Shown: piece after piece, positions 8,267 through 16,557 of the stretch
Position numbering within the stretch: position 1 is the stretch's first letter
How the letters are laid out: each line of letters begins with the position of its first letter
Assembly: GCA_046297455.1 (NCBI GenBank)
Contig: JBKBIT010000001.1
Span: forward strand, 62,001-126,000
Length of the DNA stretch: 64,000 nucleotides
Origin: ZYF759 sp046297455
GTDB lineage: Bacteria > Pseudomonadota > Alphaproteobacteria > Rhizobiales > Rhizobiaceae
Direction of reading: 5' to 3'
The notes under the pieces: generated by a model
The model's database searches: none
What the model saw: only the letters and a program-made list of their open reading frames with translations
What the model was told of the DNA's origin: nothing
Position numbers and translations under genes: made by a program

Positions 8267-10066
8267 ATGCCCATTCGCCAGCTTCCAGAGACAACCATCA
8301 ACCAGATCGCCGCCGGAGAGGTGATTGAACGGCCGGCGAGTGTCGTCAAGGAACTGGTTGAAAACGCGTTGGATGCAGGCGCGGCTCGTGTCGAGATCGC
8401 CACCGCAGGGGGCGGGTTGTCGCTAATCCGGGTCAGTGACGATGGATGCGGCATGCCGATCGAGGAATTGCCGCTGTCTGTCGGTCGCCACTGCACGTCC
8501 AAACTGGATGGCGGCATAGACGACATCCGTTCGCTCGGCTTTCGCGGCGAAGCGTTGCCGTCCATCGGGTCGGTCTCGCGGTTGTCGATCCGCTCTCGTC
8601 TGCGAGGGGCGGGCGAGGGTGCCGAGATCACTGTCGAGGCCGGGAAAGTGTCCTCGCCCCGCCCCGTGGCAGCGAATCCCGGCACGCTGGTCGAAGTGCG
8701 CGATCTGTTCTTTGCCACGCCCGCACGCCTGAAGTTCATGAAGAGCGTTCGTGCCGAGGCTGGCGCCATTGCCGAGGTGGTAAAGCGCATCGCCATTGCC
8801 TTTCCGCATGTGCGCTTCGTTCTGTCAGGAACCGACCGTTCTACGCTCGACCTGGAGGCATTTGCGAATGATCCGCAGGGACGCCGAGACAGGATGGCCG
8901 GCATTCTGGGGAATGAATTCGTCGACAACGCTGTCGAGATAGAAGCCGAGCGTGAGGGTGTGCGGCTCACCGGTCTCGTTTCGGTCCCGGCCTATAGCCG
9001 TGGCAACGCCCTCCAGCAATTCGCCTATGTCAATGGGCGGCCGGTGCGCGACCGCCTGCTGGCGGGCGCGGTACGCGGTGCCTATGCCGATCTTCTTGCC
9101 CGCGACCGCCATCCGGTGACCGCGCTGTTCATCGAGCTTGATCCGGCGCTCGTCGATGTGAACGTGCATCCGGCCAAGGCAGATGTGCGATTTCGTGACC
9201 CTGGCCTGGTTCGCGGACTAGTGGTCGGGGCGATCCGGCAAGCCCTGTCGACTGCCGGCGTCAGGGCCTCGACCAGTGCCGCCGCCTCGATGGCCGCAGC
9301 ATTCCGCCCAAGTGAGGTGGTGCCGTTTTCAAGGCCGCACGTACCGGCGCACCGTGAACGTGCGGTTGGCCACGACTTCCACGCGCCGCTCGGTTTCGCC
9401 GATAGCGGACAGGCAGCATTCGACATCAATGGCTTCGCGAGCGCCGATGTACGACCAGAAGTGCCAGGCGCAGAGCATCTCAATTCGAGCCCGCTTGGCG
9501 CCGCGCGGGCGCAGATCCATGAGAACTACATCGTTGCCCAGACGCAGGACGCGCTGGTCATTGTCGACCAGCACGCCGCGCATGAACGGCTGGTCTACGA
9601 GGCCATGAAGCAGGCACTGCATTCGCGGCCGCTGCCAGCGCAGATGCTTCTCATCCCCGAAATCGTCGATCTCCCCGAAGAAGATGCCGACAGGCTGGCG
9701 CGTCATGCCGAACTGATGTCACGCTTCGGGCTCGGGCTGGAGCGGTTCGGCCCTGGCGCGGTCATCGTGCGAGAAACGCCAGCCATCCTCGGAGAGATAG
9801 ATGTCGCGGCACTGGTGCGCGATATTGCCGACGAAGTCGCCGAGGACGATACGGTCGATACGTTGAAGGCGCGGCTCGACCGGATTGCCTCATCCATGGC
9901 CTGCCATGGCTCCGTGCGTTCGGGACGCCGGCTGAAGCCCGAGGAAATGAACGCGCTGCTGAGACAGATGGAGGCCACGCCGGGTTCTGGCACCTGCAAT
10001 CACGGTCGACCGACCTATATTGAACTGAAACTGGCAGACATTGAGCGCCTTTTCGGTCGCCGCTGA
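8267..10066 (+). CDS. mutL: DNA mismatch repair protein MutL
   Basis: A 599-residue protein linking mismatch recognition by MutS to strand removal. The N-terminal GHKL ATPase has NQIAAGEVIERPASVVKELVENALDAG, SDDGCGM and LGFRGEALPSI; the transducer domain has YVNGRPVRDR and VDVNVHPAKADVRF. After a linker (about 330-410) the C-terminal dimerisation domain carries DQHAAHERLVYE, matching the endonuclease motif DQHA(X)2E(X)4E, plus ACHGSVRSG and GTCNHGRPT metal-site motifs. This points to a nicking MutL, as expected where MutH is absent. The ATG at 8267 has no strong ribosome binding site. Confidence 0.96.
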   Translation: MPIRQLPETTINQIAAGEVIERPASVVKELVENALDAGAARVEIATAGGGLSLIRVSDDGCGMPIEELPLSVGRHCTSKLDGGIDDIRSLGFRGEALPSIGSVSRLSIRSRLRGAGEGAEITVEAGKVSSPRPVAANPGTLVEVRDLFFATPARLKFMKSVRAEAGAIAEVVKRIAIAFPHVRFVLSGTDRSTLDLEAFANDPQGRRDRMAGILGNEFVDNAVEIEAEREGVRLTGLVSVPAYSRGNALQQFAYVNGRPVRDRLLAGAVRGAYADLLARDRHPVTALFIELDPALVDVNVHPAKADVRFRDPGLVRGLVVGAIRQALSTAGVRASTSAAASMAAAFRPSEVVPFSRPHVPAHRERAVGHDFHAPLGFADSGQAAFDINGFASADVRPEVPGAEHLNSSPLGAARAQIHENYIVAQTQDALVIVDQHAAHERLVYEAMKQALHSRPLPAQMLLIPEIVDLPEEDADRLARHAELMSRFGLGLERFGPGAVIVRETPAILGEIDVAALVRDIADEVAEDDTVDTLKARLDRIASSMACHGSVRSGRRLKPEEMNALLRQMEATPGSGTCNHGRPTYIELKLADIERLFGRR

Positions 10067-10206
10067 AGCAGGGTTTCAAGCAGCGGACATCTGACCTCGG
10101 CGGTTGCGATGATCCGGCGGCTCGTTGGCCGAGCGTCGTCCGGTGCTGCCTGTGCTTGACGTGCAGTGCGATTTGTGGCGGAAACATCCGCAAAGAGGCG
10201 AGAATA

Positions 10207-10437
10207 ATGAACCGTTTTGAGGGTCCCGGGGGCAGAGAAGCACGAATCCGTTTTCTGGACGGTGACTTTCAGGTCGTCACGCCAGGGGCCTTCGTGCGCT
10301 GCGTGGTAACAGGGCGCTCGATACCTCTGGACGAGTTGAAATACTGGAGCGTTGCCCGCCAGGAACCGTACGTGGACGCTGCTGCGTCTCTCAAGCGGGA
10401 ACTGGAATATGTGCCGCGCGCTGCTTCAGGTCTGTGA
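10207..10437 (+). CDS. DUF2093 domain protein
   Basis: A 76-residue cytosolic protein (MNRFEGPGGREARIRFLDGDFQVVTPGAFVRCVVTGRSIPLDELKYWSV...) of the DUF2093 family, common in Alphaproteobacteria and without known function. AAAGAGG lies a suitable distance before the ATG at 10207. Its last 12 bases overlap the end of the convergent lpxK gene, so the two transcripts overlap at their 3' ends. Confidence 0.85.
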   Translation: MNRFEGPGGREARIRFLDGDFQVVTPGAFVRCVVTGRSIPLDELKYWSVARQEPYVDAAASLKRELEYVPRAASGL

Positions 10438-11457
10438 GCGGCGCCGCTTTCGCCACGCCGACATCGTTTCATCGATGATGGATCGAGCCGTCACGCCGAG
10501 TTCGAAATGAGCATCGATCTCGACAACCTTTGAGGCCGCGGCAAGCGCCCGCTGCGCCGGCGTCCCATGAAGGAAACGTACGGCATCCTTTTCCGTCGTT
10601 ACCAGTTGCCAGCCGGACTCCTGCGCCTGGCGAACAAGATCGTGGGCCTCTTCATCAGTGTACACGTGATGATCCGAGAATGGCCGGCGCAAAGCAATCT
10701 TGCCGCCCATCTCTTCGACGGTACGGAAGAACTTTTCCGGGTGGCCGATACCTGCATATGCCAGCAATGGATGATCGTCGATGGGAACAGATAGCCGAGG
10801 CTTCACGTGGGCGTGGTACACGGGCCGGCCGGCACGCGCTGCCTGGCGCACGACTTCGTCGGCCCCGTCCCCATCACCGATCTTAACAATCGCGTCGGTG
10901 TGCCGCATCTGATCGACGAGCCCTGCGCGTAGCGGGCCGCCAGGCAACGTATGGCCGTTGCCAATTCCGTGGAGCGAATCGACCACCATCAAGGCAAAGT
11001 CGATATGGATGCGGGCGCTCTGAAACCCGTCATCCATGATGATGAAATCGCAGCCATGCGTGATAAGGAGTTCGGCGCCCTCCATGCGGTTGGGCGTGAC
11101 CACCGTCGGGGCCGTGCGGGCAAGCACCAAGGGTTCGTCACCCACATGGCGGGCGGTGTCATGTTCGATGTCGACAAGGTGCGGATGGTAGATGGCGCCG
11201 CCATAGCCACGCGACAAAAAGCCGGGATTGAGATTGTGTCGCCGCGCTTCCCGCGCAAGTGCGATGGCGATGGGTGTCTTTCCGGCGCCGCCCACGATGA
11301 AGTTTCCAACGCACAGAACGGGCGACGCCACGGGATGCCTGCGCGCGGCATCGAGGCGTCGGCGTGCCACCGCCCCATAGAGCCGGGACACCGGATAGAG
11401 CGCCCAGGCTCGCCAATCCGCCTTGTGCCACCAGAAAGGGGGAGCTTCGCTGACCAC
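10426..11457 (-). CDS. lpxK: tetraacyldisaccharide 4'-kinase
   Basis: A 343-residue membrane-associated kinase that phosphorylates the 4' position of the lipid A disaccharide precursor using ATP. A hydrophobic N-terminal helix (WALYPVSRLYGAVARRRL) precedes the P-loop GNFIVGGAGKTP (about residues 51-62). Also seen are GFLSRGYGG, DDGFQSARIHID and a C-terminal VTTEKDAVRF. The start codon is GTG, with AGGACAGGAC just upstream, eight bases after waaA. It is the last gene of the minus-strand lipid A/core block. Confidence 0.95.
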   Translation of the reverse strand: MVSEAPPFWWHKADWRAWALYPVSRLYGAVARRRLDAARRHPVASPVLCVGNFIVGGAGKTPIAIALAREARRHNLNPGFLSRGYGGAIYHPHLVDIEHDTARHVGDEPLVLARTAPTVVTPNRMEGAELLITHGCDFIIMDDGFQSARIHIDFALMVVDSLHGIGNGHTLPGGPLRAGLVDQMRHTDAIVKIGDGDGADEVVRQAARAGRPVYHAHVKPRLSVPIDDHPLLAYAGIGHPEKFFRTVEEMGGKIALRRPFSDHHVYTDEEAHDLVRQAQESGWQLVTTEKDAVRFLHGTPAQRALAAASKVVEIDAHFELGVTARSIIDETMSAWRKRRRSQT

Positions 11458-11465
11458 GTCCTGTC

Positions 11466-12779
11466 CTAGCCGTTACCGCCGTGCAGTCGCGACTTGACAA
11501 CAAGCGGCTGGATGTAGGGCTCAAGTGCCGCCGTCGTATGGTCGAGTGCGCCGCGCATTTGTGCTACCGTCTCTTCTCCGGCCTTCATCATCGAGCGTCG
11601 GATGTCATCGTTACTCAGCAGATAATTGACCGCGCCGGCCAACATCTCCTCGTCGCGTACCAGCTTGGCGCCGCCACTCTGGAGCAGCTTCTGGTAGGAA
11701 TCGCGGAAGTTCTGCACGTTGCGGCCGGCAAGGACAGCGGTTCCAAGCATTGCTGGTTCGAGAGGGTTCTGCCCGCCTTCCCAAGTGAGCGAACGACCGA
11801 CGAAAGCTATCTCGGTCAGCCGCAGGTAAAGACCCATTTCGCCGATCGTATCGCCAAGGAATATGTCCGTGTCGGCCGTGATAGGGTCTCCCGTGGTGCG
11901 CCGGGCAACCTTGAGACCCAGTTCCGCCAGTTCGGCAGCAATGGCTTCCGCACGCTCTGGGTGGCGGGGCACCACGACTGTCAGAATATCGGGTTGTCGG
12001 TTCTTCAGCCGGGTATGCACCCGCGCGGCAATGGCGTCCTCGCCTTCGTGCGTGGAAATGGCTGCCCAGACAGGCCTGTCTCCGATTTGCGCGTGCAACT
12101 CGCGCAGGATGCTCTCGTTCACGGGAGGCGGCGGCGAATCGACCTTCAGGTTGCCCGACACGGTCACAGGGCGGGCGCCAAGCATCAGGAACCGTTCCGC
12201 ATCAACGTCCGATTGAGCGATCACATGGGCGAGATTCTCGAACAACGCTTCCGCGAGATACGGACGCTTTTTCCAGCTGGCGAAGGAATTGTCTGACAGA
12301 CGCCCATTGACGAGCACTTGGGGCACGCGACGCGCACCGAGCTCGAGAATCGTCATGGGCCATATTTCCGATTCCGCAATGATGGCCAGATCAGGAGACC
12401 AGTGATCGAGGAACCGGCTTACGGCTGGCTTGAGATCGAGAGGCACATATTGGTGAATGACACGATCGCCCAGCCTCTCCCGGGCAACCTGTGCGGATGT
12501 AACTGTTCCCGTCGTCAGCACCGTATTGATGCCGAAAGAGAGGATATGCTCGATCAACGGTACGACCGAAACCGTTTCACCAACGCTGGCGGCATGCATC
12601 CAGACGAGAGGACCTTGCGGTCGTTTGAATTCGGTCTTGCCGTAGCGCTCCTTGCGCCGCGCGGCCTCCTCCTTGCCCCGGCTTGCGCGCCAGGCAACAT
12701 ATCCGCCGATCAGTGGATAGGCTGCTGCTCCCATCCAGCGATAGGTGGTCAGGATGGCTCGCGCCCAGCGTTCGCTCAT
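11466..12779 (-). CDS. waaA: 3-deoxy-D-manno-octulosonic acid (Kdo) transferase
   Basis: A 437-residue GT30 enzyme that adds Kdo to lipid A precursor at the inner membrane. Features: an N-terminal membrane anchor (ILTTYRWMGAAAYPLIGGYVAWRA), the catalytic region WMHAASVGETVSVVPLIEHI with the conserved glutamate, PLDLKPAVSRFLDHWSPDLAIIAESEIWP and the donor-site segment GGQNPLEPAMLGTAVLAGRNVQNF. The start overlaps the DUF374 stop by four bases (ATGA), and lpxK follows after eight bases, so the three are very likely one operon. Confidence 0.95.
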   Translation of the reverse strand: MSERWARAILTTYRWMGAAAYPLIGGYVAWRASRGKEEAARRKERYGKTEFKRPQGPLVWMHAASVGETVSVVPLIEHILSFGINTVLTTGTVTSAQVARERLGDRVIHQYVPLDLKPAVSRFLDHWSPDLAIIAESEIWPMTILELGARRVPQVLVNGRLSDNSFASWKKRPYLAEALFENLAHVIAQSDVDAERFLMLGARPVTVSGNLKVDSPPPPVNESILRELHAQIGDRPVWAAISTHEGEDAIAARVHTRLKNRQPDILTVVVPRHPERAEAIAAELAELGLKVARRTTGDPITADTDIFLGDTIGEMGLYLRLTEIAFVGRSLTWEGGQNPLEPAMLGTAVLAGRNVQNFRDSYQKLLQSGGAKLVRDEEMLAGAVNYLLSNDDIRRSMMKAGEETVAQMRGALDHTTAALEPYIQPLVVKSRLHGGNG

Positions 12780-13564
12780 GCGACGGCGTCCACAAGTCTG
12801 TAAGCCCGCTCGGTCACCTGGTTGAGGCTCTTCGTGACCTCCTGCCGAAGTTGTTCCACGGTCTCGCTGTCTGCATCTGCAGGCACGTGAATGGGATCCC
12901 CGATGATCAGCGCGCTGCGGCCGAAGGGCAGATTGATAGTGGTTTGGTCCCAGGTGGATCGCAGCACCTTCCGGCGGCTGGTCGCGACCGCGATGGGCAC
13001 GATGGGTCGCCCCGAAATCTTGGCCAGGATGACAATGCCGGCGCCCGCCTCTCGGGGTGTTCCATGAGGAATGTCCGCGATCATCGAGATGCTGGTGCCT
13101 TGATCCAGAAAGCGCTTCAGTGAAATCAGCGCTTTGGCTCCGCCTTTTTCCGTTCTAGACGTGCCTGGTCGTCCACCAGAGCCGCGAACGACTTCGAAGC
13201 CCAGTTTCTCGGCAACCAGGGCATTCAGTTCCGCATCGGCGCTGCGTGAGAACAACGCGACCATCGGCTTACGCTTGGGTTTGGCCATGGGGGCCAGAAT
13301 GTGCTGGCCATGCCAGAGCGCGCCGATTGCAGGAGTGAGCCGCTCGGCCGCCTCGTCCGGGTCACAGGACCCTGACACTCGCCTGTTGGTGAGATCGATG
13401 AAACGTATCGCCGCAGCGATGGCCGACGACAGCAGGCCCTTCACGAGCCGTGAGCGTCTGAGCGGTCCGCGGACAGAGCCCCAAAGGGCCTTCAGGGGTC
13501 GCCTGCGATTTGCGCGGTGACGGCCTGCCTTTGGTGTGGCACGTGCGGTTGGTTGTTCCGCCAT
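12776..13564 (-). CDS. DUF374 lysophospholipid acyltransferase-like protein
   Basis: A 262-residue protein of the DUF374 family, related to LpxL/PlsC acyltransferases. Motifs include IGALWHGQHILAPM, FSRSADAELNALVAEKLGFEVVRGSGGR, SMIADIPHGTPREAGAGIVILAKISGRPIVPIAVATSR and a basic N-terminus. Position in an operon with waaA and lpxK suggests a lipid A or outer-membrane lipid step in the inner membrane, but the acyl acceptor is unknown. The ATG at 13564 follows DUF4170 by five bases. Confidence 0.85.
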   Translation of the reverse strand: MAEQPTARATPKAGRHRANRRRPLKALWGSVRGPLRRSRLVKGLLSSAIAAAIRFIDLTNRRVSGSCDPDEAAERLTPAIGALWHGQHILAPMAKPKRKPMVALFSRSADAELNALVAEKLGFEVVRGSGGRPGTSRTEKGGAKALISLKRFLDQGTSISMIADIPHGTPREAGAGIVILAKISGRPIVPIAVATSRRKVLRSTWDQTTINLPFGRSALIIGDPIHVPADADSETVEQLRQEVTKSLNQVTERAYRLVDAVA

Positions 13565-13569
13565 CGAAC

Positions 13570-13821
13570 TCAGGACTGCTTGCCCCCGGTTGCATCGGGC
13601 TCGAGAAGACGGTGCAGATGGACTATGAAGTAGCGCATATGCGCATTGTCCACGGTTGCCTGAGCCTTTGCGCGCCAGGCCAATTCGGCCGAGCGGTAAT
13701 CCGGAAAGATGCCGACGATGTCGAGATTGTCGAGATCGCGGAAATCCATGCTCTGCAATGTCTTGAGTTCTCCGCCGAACACGAGGTGGAGCAACTGCTT
13801 CTGGGCTTCTTCCTGGGTCAT
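13570..13821 (-). CDS. DUF4170 domain protein
   Basis: An 83-residue protein (MTQEEAQKQLLHLVFGGELKTLQSMDFRDLDNLDIVGIFPDYRSAELAWRAKAQATVDNAHMRYFIVHLHRLL...) matching the alphaproteobacterial DUF4170 family. No signal peptide or membrane segment is seen and the function is unknown. It sits between cysQ and the DUF374 gene; the recurring neighbourhood with lipid A genes in Rhizobiales is recalled knowledge, not tested here. Confidence 0.8.
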   Translation of the reverse strand: MTQEEAQKQLLHLVFGGELKTLQSMDFRDLDNLDIVGIFPDYRSAELAWRAKAQATVDNAHMRYFIVHLHRLLEPDATGGKQS

Positions 13822-13931
13822 CGGATGTCTTGTCGTTGCTGGAGCCGCAGGTGGCGGTCTGCCCCTGCGCGCGTTTCAGTAAGGTGGCTGTAGAGGAGTC
13901 TCGAAGATTTTGAAACCATCCATTCGACGAT

Positions 13932-14732
13932 TCAATATCCCGTTTTTGCTGCTGCTGCAGCCAATTCCGACAGCAAGCCGCCGCTGCCTGCCAACAACGC
14001 GCCGTGCCGCGGGTCTTCGCGCAGGTAACGCGGTACCTGGCCGTCGAATGTCAGCAGCTGACCGCCAGCCTCTTCGAGTATGAGATCGGCTGCGGCAAGG
14101 TCCCAGTCGTTGGCATTTGGCCTGACAAAAGTGGCGTCAAGTGCCCGGCCCGCGATCATCGCGATGCGATAGGCGAGCGAAGGGACGTAAGGCATTCGTC
14201 TGATGTCGATTGTCGGCGGCTTCAGGCTGTCGACCAGATTGCGAGGACCGGCCAGTCGCGCAGGGGTTGATGGTGGCCCGACCCTGAGCGCGACACCGTC
14301 CATCCATGCGCCTTGTCCGCTCGCTGCCGAGTAGATCTCCGACAGTGCCGGGCAATCCAGTACGCCTGCAACGGGCCTTCCTTGCTCGACGATGGCCACA
14401 CTGACGCACCAGCTCTTGCGCCCCTCGATGAATGCGCGGGTCCCATCAATGGGATCAACGACGAAGGTCCTGCCGGCGTCGTCAGCACGGACTGTTTCCG
14501 CGGTCTCTTCCGACAGCCAGCCATAACCCGGCCGAGCCGCCAGCAGCGTTTCCCGCAAAAAGGCATCGACAGCGATATCTGCCTCGCTGACGGGGGAGTC
14601 GCCGGCTTTCGTCCAGACATCGGGGTCTTGTCGGAAGAATGTCATGGCGATTTCACCGGCGCGCTGCGCCGATGCGATCAGGAGTTCCAACTCCTGGTCC
14701 AGGGAAATCTGAGCCAGATCATTCTCCGGCAA
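13932..14732 (-). CDS. cysQ: 3'(2'),5'-bisphosphate nucleotidase / inositol monophosphatase family
   Basis: A 266-residue metal-dependent phosphatase. The first metal site is GWLSEETAET, the second FVVDPIDGTRAFIEGRKSWCVSVAIVE, and the third NDWDLAAADLILEEAGGQLL. Family members hydrolyse PAP to AMP during sulfate assimilation or act on inositol phosphates; CysQ is favoured by length and motifs but specificity is not proven. The only start that keeps the N-terminus is TTG at 14732, with AAGGAATGACAG before it, giving a 14-base overlap with tldE and likely coupling. Confidence 0.85.
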   Translation of the reverse strand: MPENDLAQISLDQELELLIASAQRAGEIAMTFFRQDPDVWTKAGDSPVSEADIAVDAFLRETLLAARPGYGWLSEETAETVRADDAGRTFVVDPIDGTRAFIEGRKSWCVSVAIVEQGRPVAGVLDCPALSEIYSAASGQGAWMDGVALRVGPPSTPARLAGPRNLVDSLKPPTIDIRRMPYVPSLAYRIAMIAGRALDATFVRPNANDWDLAAADLILEEAGGQLLTFDGQVPRYLREDPRHGALLAGSGGLLSELAAAAAKTGY

Positions 14733-16062
14733 CTGTCATTCCTTCCACCAGCAATGTAGGCGCAGCGACCGAATGGGCGCGGTCGAGATCATTTGCTGGC
14801 ACCATGTTCATGAACATGTCTTTCAAATTGGCTGCGATGGTCACTTCCGATACTGGATAGGCCAACTCGCCATTCTCGATCCAGAAACCCGAAGCGCCTC
14901 GGCTGTATTCGCCTGTCACCATGTTGACGCCCTGGCCGAAAACCTCCGTCACATAGAAGCCAGACTTGATGGAGGCGATCAATTCCTGCGGGCTGGTCTC
15001 ACCAGCTTCAATGGCAAGATTGGTAGGTGAGGGCGAGACCGATGAAGCCGAACGCGACCCCCGTCCGTTGGTCCTGAGACCCAATTCGGCGGCGGCAGAG
15101 TGAGACAGGAACCAATGGCCGAGCACGCCCTTGTCGACCATGACCAGCGCCTCGCCCTCGACGCCTTCTCCATCAAAGGGGCGCGAGGCAAGGCCGCGTG
15201 GACGCAGGGGATCGTCGGTGACCGTGATTGCAGCTGACGCGATCTGCTTGCCCATACGGTCGCGCAGGAAACTTGTCTTTCGTGCCACCGCAGCGCCATT
15301 GATGGCTCCTGCCAGATGGCCGGCTATGCCGCGCGCCACGCGCGGATCATAGATGATGGTGGCCGGGCCGGTGCGCGCCTTGCGGGCGTTCAGCCGGCGC
15401 ACGGCACGTTCGCCAGCACGCTGTCCTATCGTCTGCGGCGCTTCCAGGTCGGCAAGATGCAGCCGCATCGAGTAGTCGTAGTCCCTTTCCATCGCCGTAC
15501 CCTCACCGGCAATGACGCTCACCGACCGCGAGAATCGCGAGCGTGCATAGTGCCCCACGAAACCGTTCGACGTGGCGAGGACCAGGCCACCCATGCCGGC
15601 GCTCGCCGAAGCGCCGCCTGAATTGGTCACGCCTGCAACCGCCAGCGCAGCTTCTTCCATGGCCTGCGCGCTCTCGCGCAACTGGTCGGAGCTGATTTCC
15701 GTTTCGTCCAAAAGGTCGAGCGATCGTGGATTCGACACCAGCAGATCGCCTTGCACCAGCCCCTGATACGGGTCCTCCGGCGAAACACGCGCCATCGCCA
15801 CGGCTCGTTCGGCAAGGGTAGCGGGGTCCGATCCCGCATTGGCAGACACGCTCGCGGTCCTGTGCCCCACGAAAACACGCAGTGCGATGTCGTTGCTCTC
15901 GGATGCCTCCGTGCTCTCGACCTTGCCGAGGCGGACCGTGATTCCCTGCGAGCGGGCACGAAGCGTGACGGCATCAGCCGCGTCGGCGCCAGCGCGCCGC
16001 GCCTCTTCGACCAAGCGTGTCACCATATCCGTCAGCTTGGTCGTGTCCGTCATGTCGTTCAT
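14719..16062 (-). CDS. tldE: TldE/PmbA-type metalloprotease subunit
   Basis: A 447-residue member of the TldD/PmbA family. TldD-TldE heterodimers degrade unfolded peptides and mature some ribosomally made peptides. Visible are VRLGKVESTEASESNDIALRVFVGHRTASVSAN, the central TSNGFVGHYARSRFSRSVSVIAGEG, PFDGEGVEGEALVMVDKGVLGHWFLSHSAAAELGLRTNGRGSR and FYVTEVFGQGVNMVTGEYSRGASGFWIENGELAYPVSEVTIAANL. TldE lacks the HExxxH zinc motif of TldD, and none is present here. tldD is not in the window. The start may be MNDM (16062) or MTDTTKL (16053). Confidence 0.88.
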   Translation of the reverse strand: MNDMTDTTKLTDMVTRLVEEARRAGADAADAVTLRARSQGITVRLGKVESTEASESNDIALRVFVGHRTASVSANAGSDPATLAERAVAMARVSPEDPYQGLVQGDLLVSNPRSLDLLDETEISSDQLRESAQAMEEAALAVAGVTNSGGASASAGMGGLVLATSNGFVGHYARSRFSRSVSVIAGEGTAMERDYDYSMRLHLADLEAPQTIGQRAGERAVRRLNARKARTGPATIIYDPRVARGIAGHLAGAINGAAVARKTSFLRDRMGKQIASAAITVTDDPLRPRGLASRPFDGEGVEGEALVMVDKGVLGHWFLSHSAAAELGLRTNGRGSRSASSVSPSPTNLAIEAGETSPQELIASIKSGFYVTEVFGQGVNMVTGEYSRGASGFWIENGELAYPVSEVTIAANLKDMFMNMVPANDLDRAHSVAAPTLLVEGMTVAGE

Positions 16063-16249
16063 GAAAAAGGTCCCGAGATCGAGGCGGCTTTTAGCGGTTT
16101 GTCTGCCGCACATCTATTGTCGGCGCTGCCCCGGCGCAATGGCTACGCGTGATGGCTACCGGCAAAGCAACGCAGAAGACATCCAGCTACCGGCCGTTGC
16201 CTTGCCAGCGATCCGGCTTCATTTGCGGCAAACCCGCGAAGTTGCGTTG

Positions 16250-16429
16250 TCAGTCGCGGGGGGCAATTGCCTGGAACTTGGCGGGTTTGCGTTCCTTGTG
16301 CGTGCGCCGCAGTTCCAGTTTGCGCCGGAACCTCGATTTGCGGCTCTCCTCGTGAGCGAGCTTCTGCTCTCCCCAAGGTGTCCAGACGCTGACCGACTTG
16401 CGCTCCATATCGTTTGTCCATGTGTTCAT
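16250..16429 (-). CDS. small basic hypothetical protein (59 aa)
   Basis: A 59-residue protein (MNTWTNDMERKSVSVWTPWG...) rich in Arg and Lys in its second half (RKSRFRRKLELRRTHKERK). I do not recognise a family. The case for a real gene is a near-perfect GGAGG six bases before the ATG and a sensible composition. It lies between the divergently transcribed tldE block and the 5-oxoprolinase gene, on the same strand as both. An RNA- or DNA-binding role is possible from charge alone, but that is only a guess. Confidence 0.5.
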   Translation of the reverse strand: MNTWTNDMERKSVSVWTPWGEQKLAHEESRKSRFRRKLELRRTHKERKPAKFQAIAPRD

Positions 16430-16557
16430 GGTTGGCCTCCGTCCAGAGACCAACCTGATATTGTGGCGATTGTTGCGGCTCAGACGTTAATTCGCGGTAA
16501 TGTGAAATGCACCGCGCAACAATTGCTTCGAGCAGCCTGCTGCGCAGTTTGCTTGAT

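Noticed and set aside
10156..10184. TTGACG as -35 of a promoter for the DUF2093 gene
   Set aside because: No acceptable -10 at 16-18 bases.
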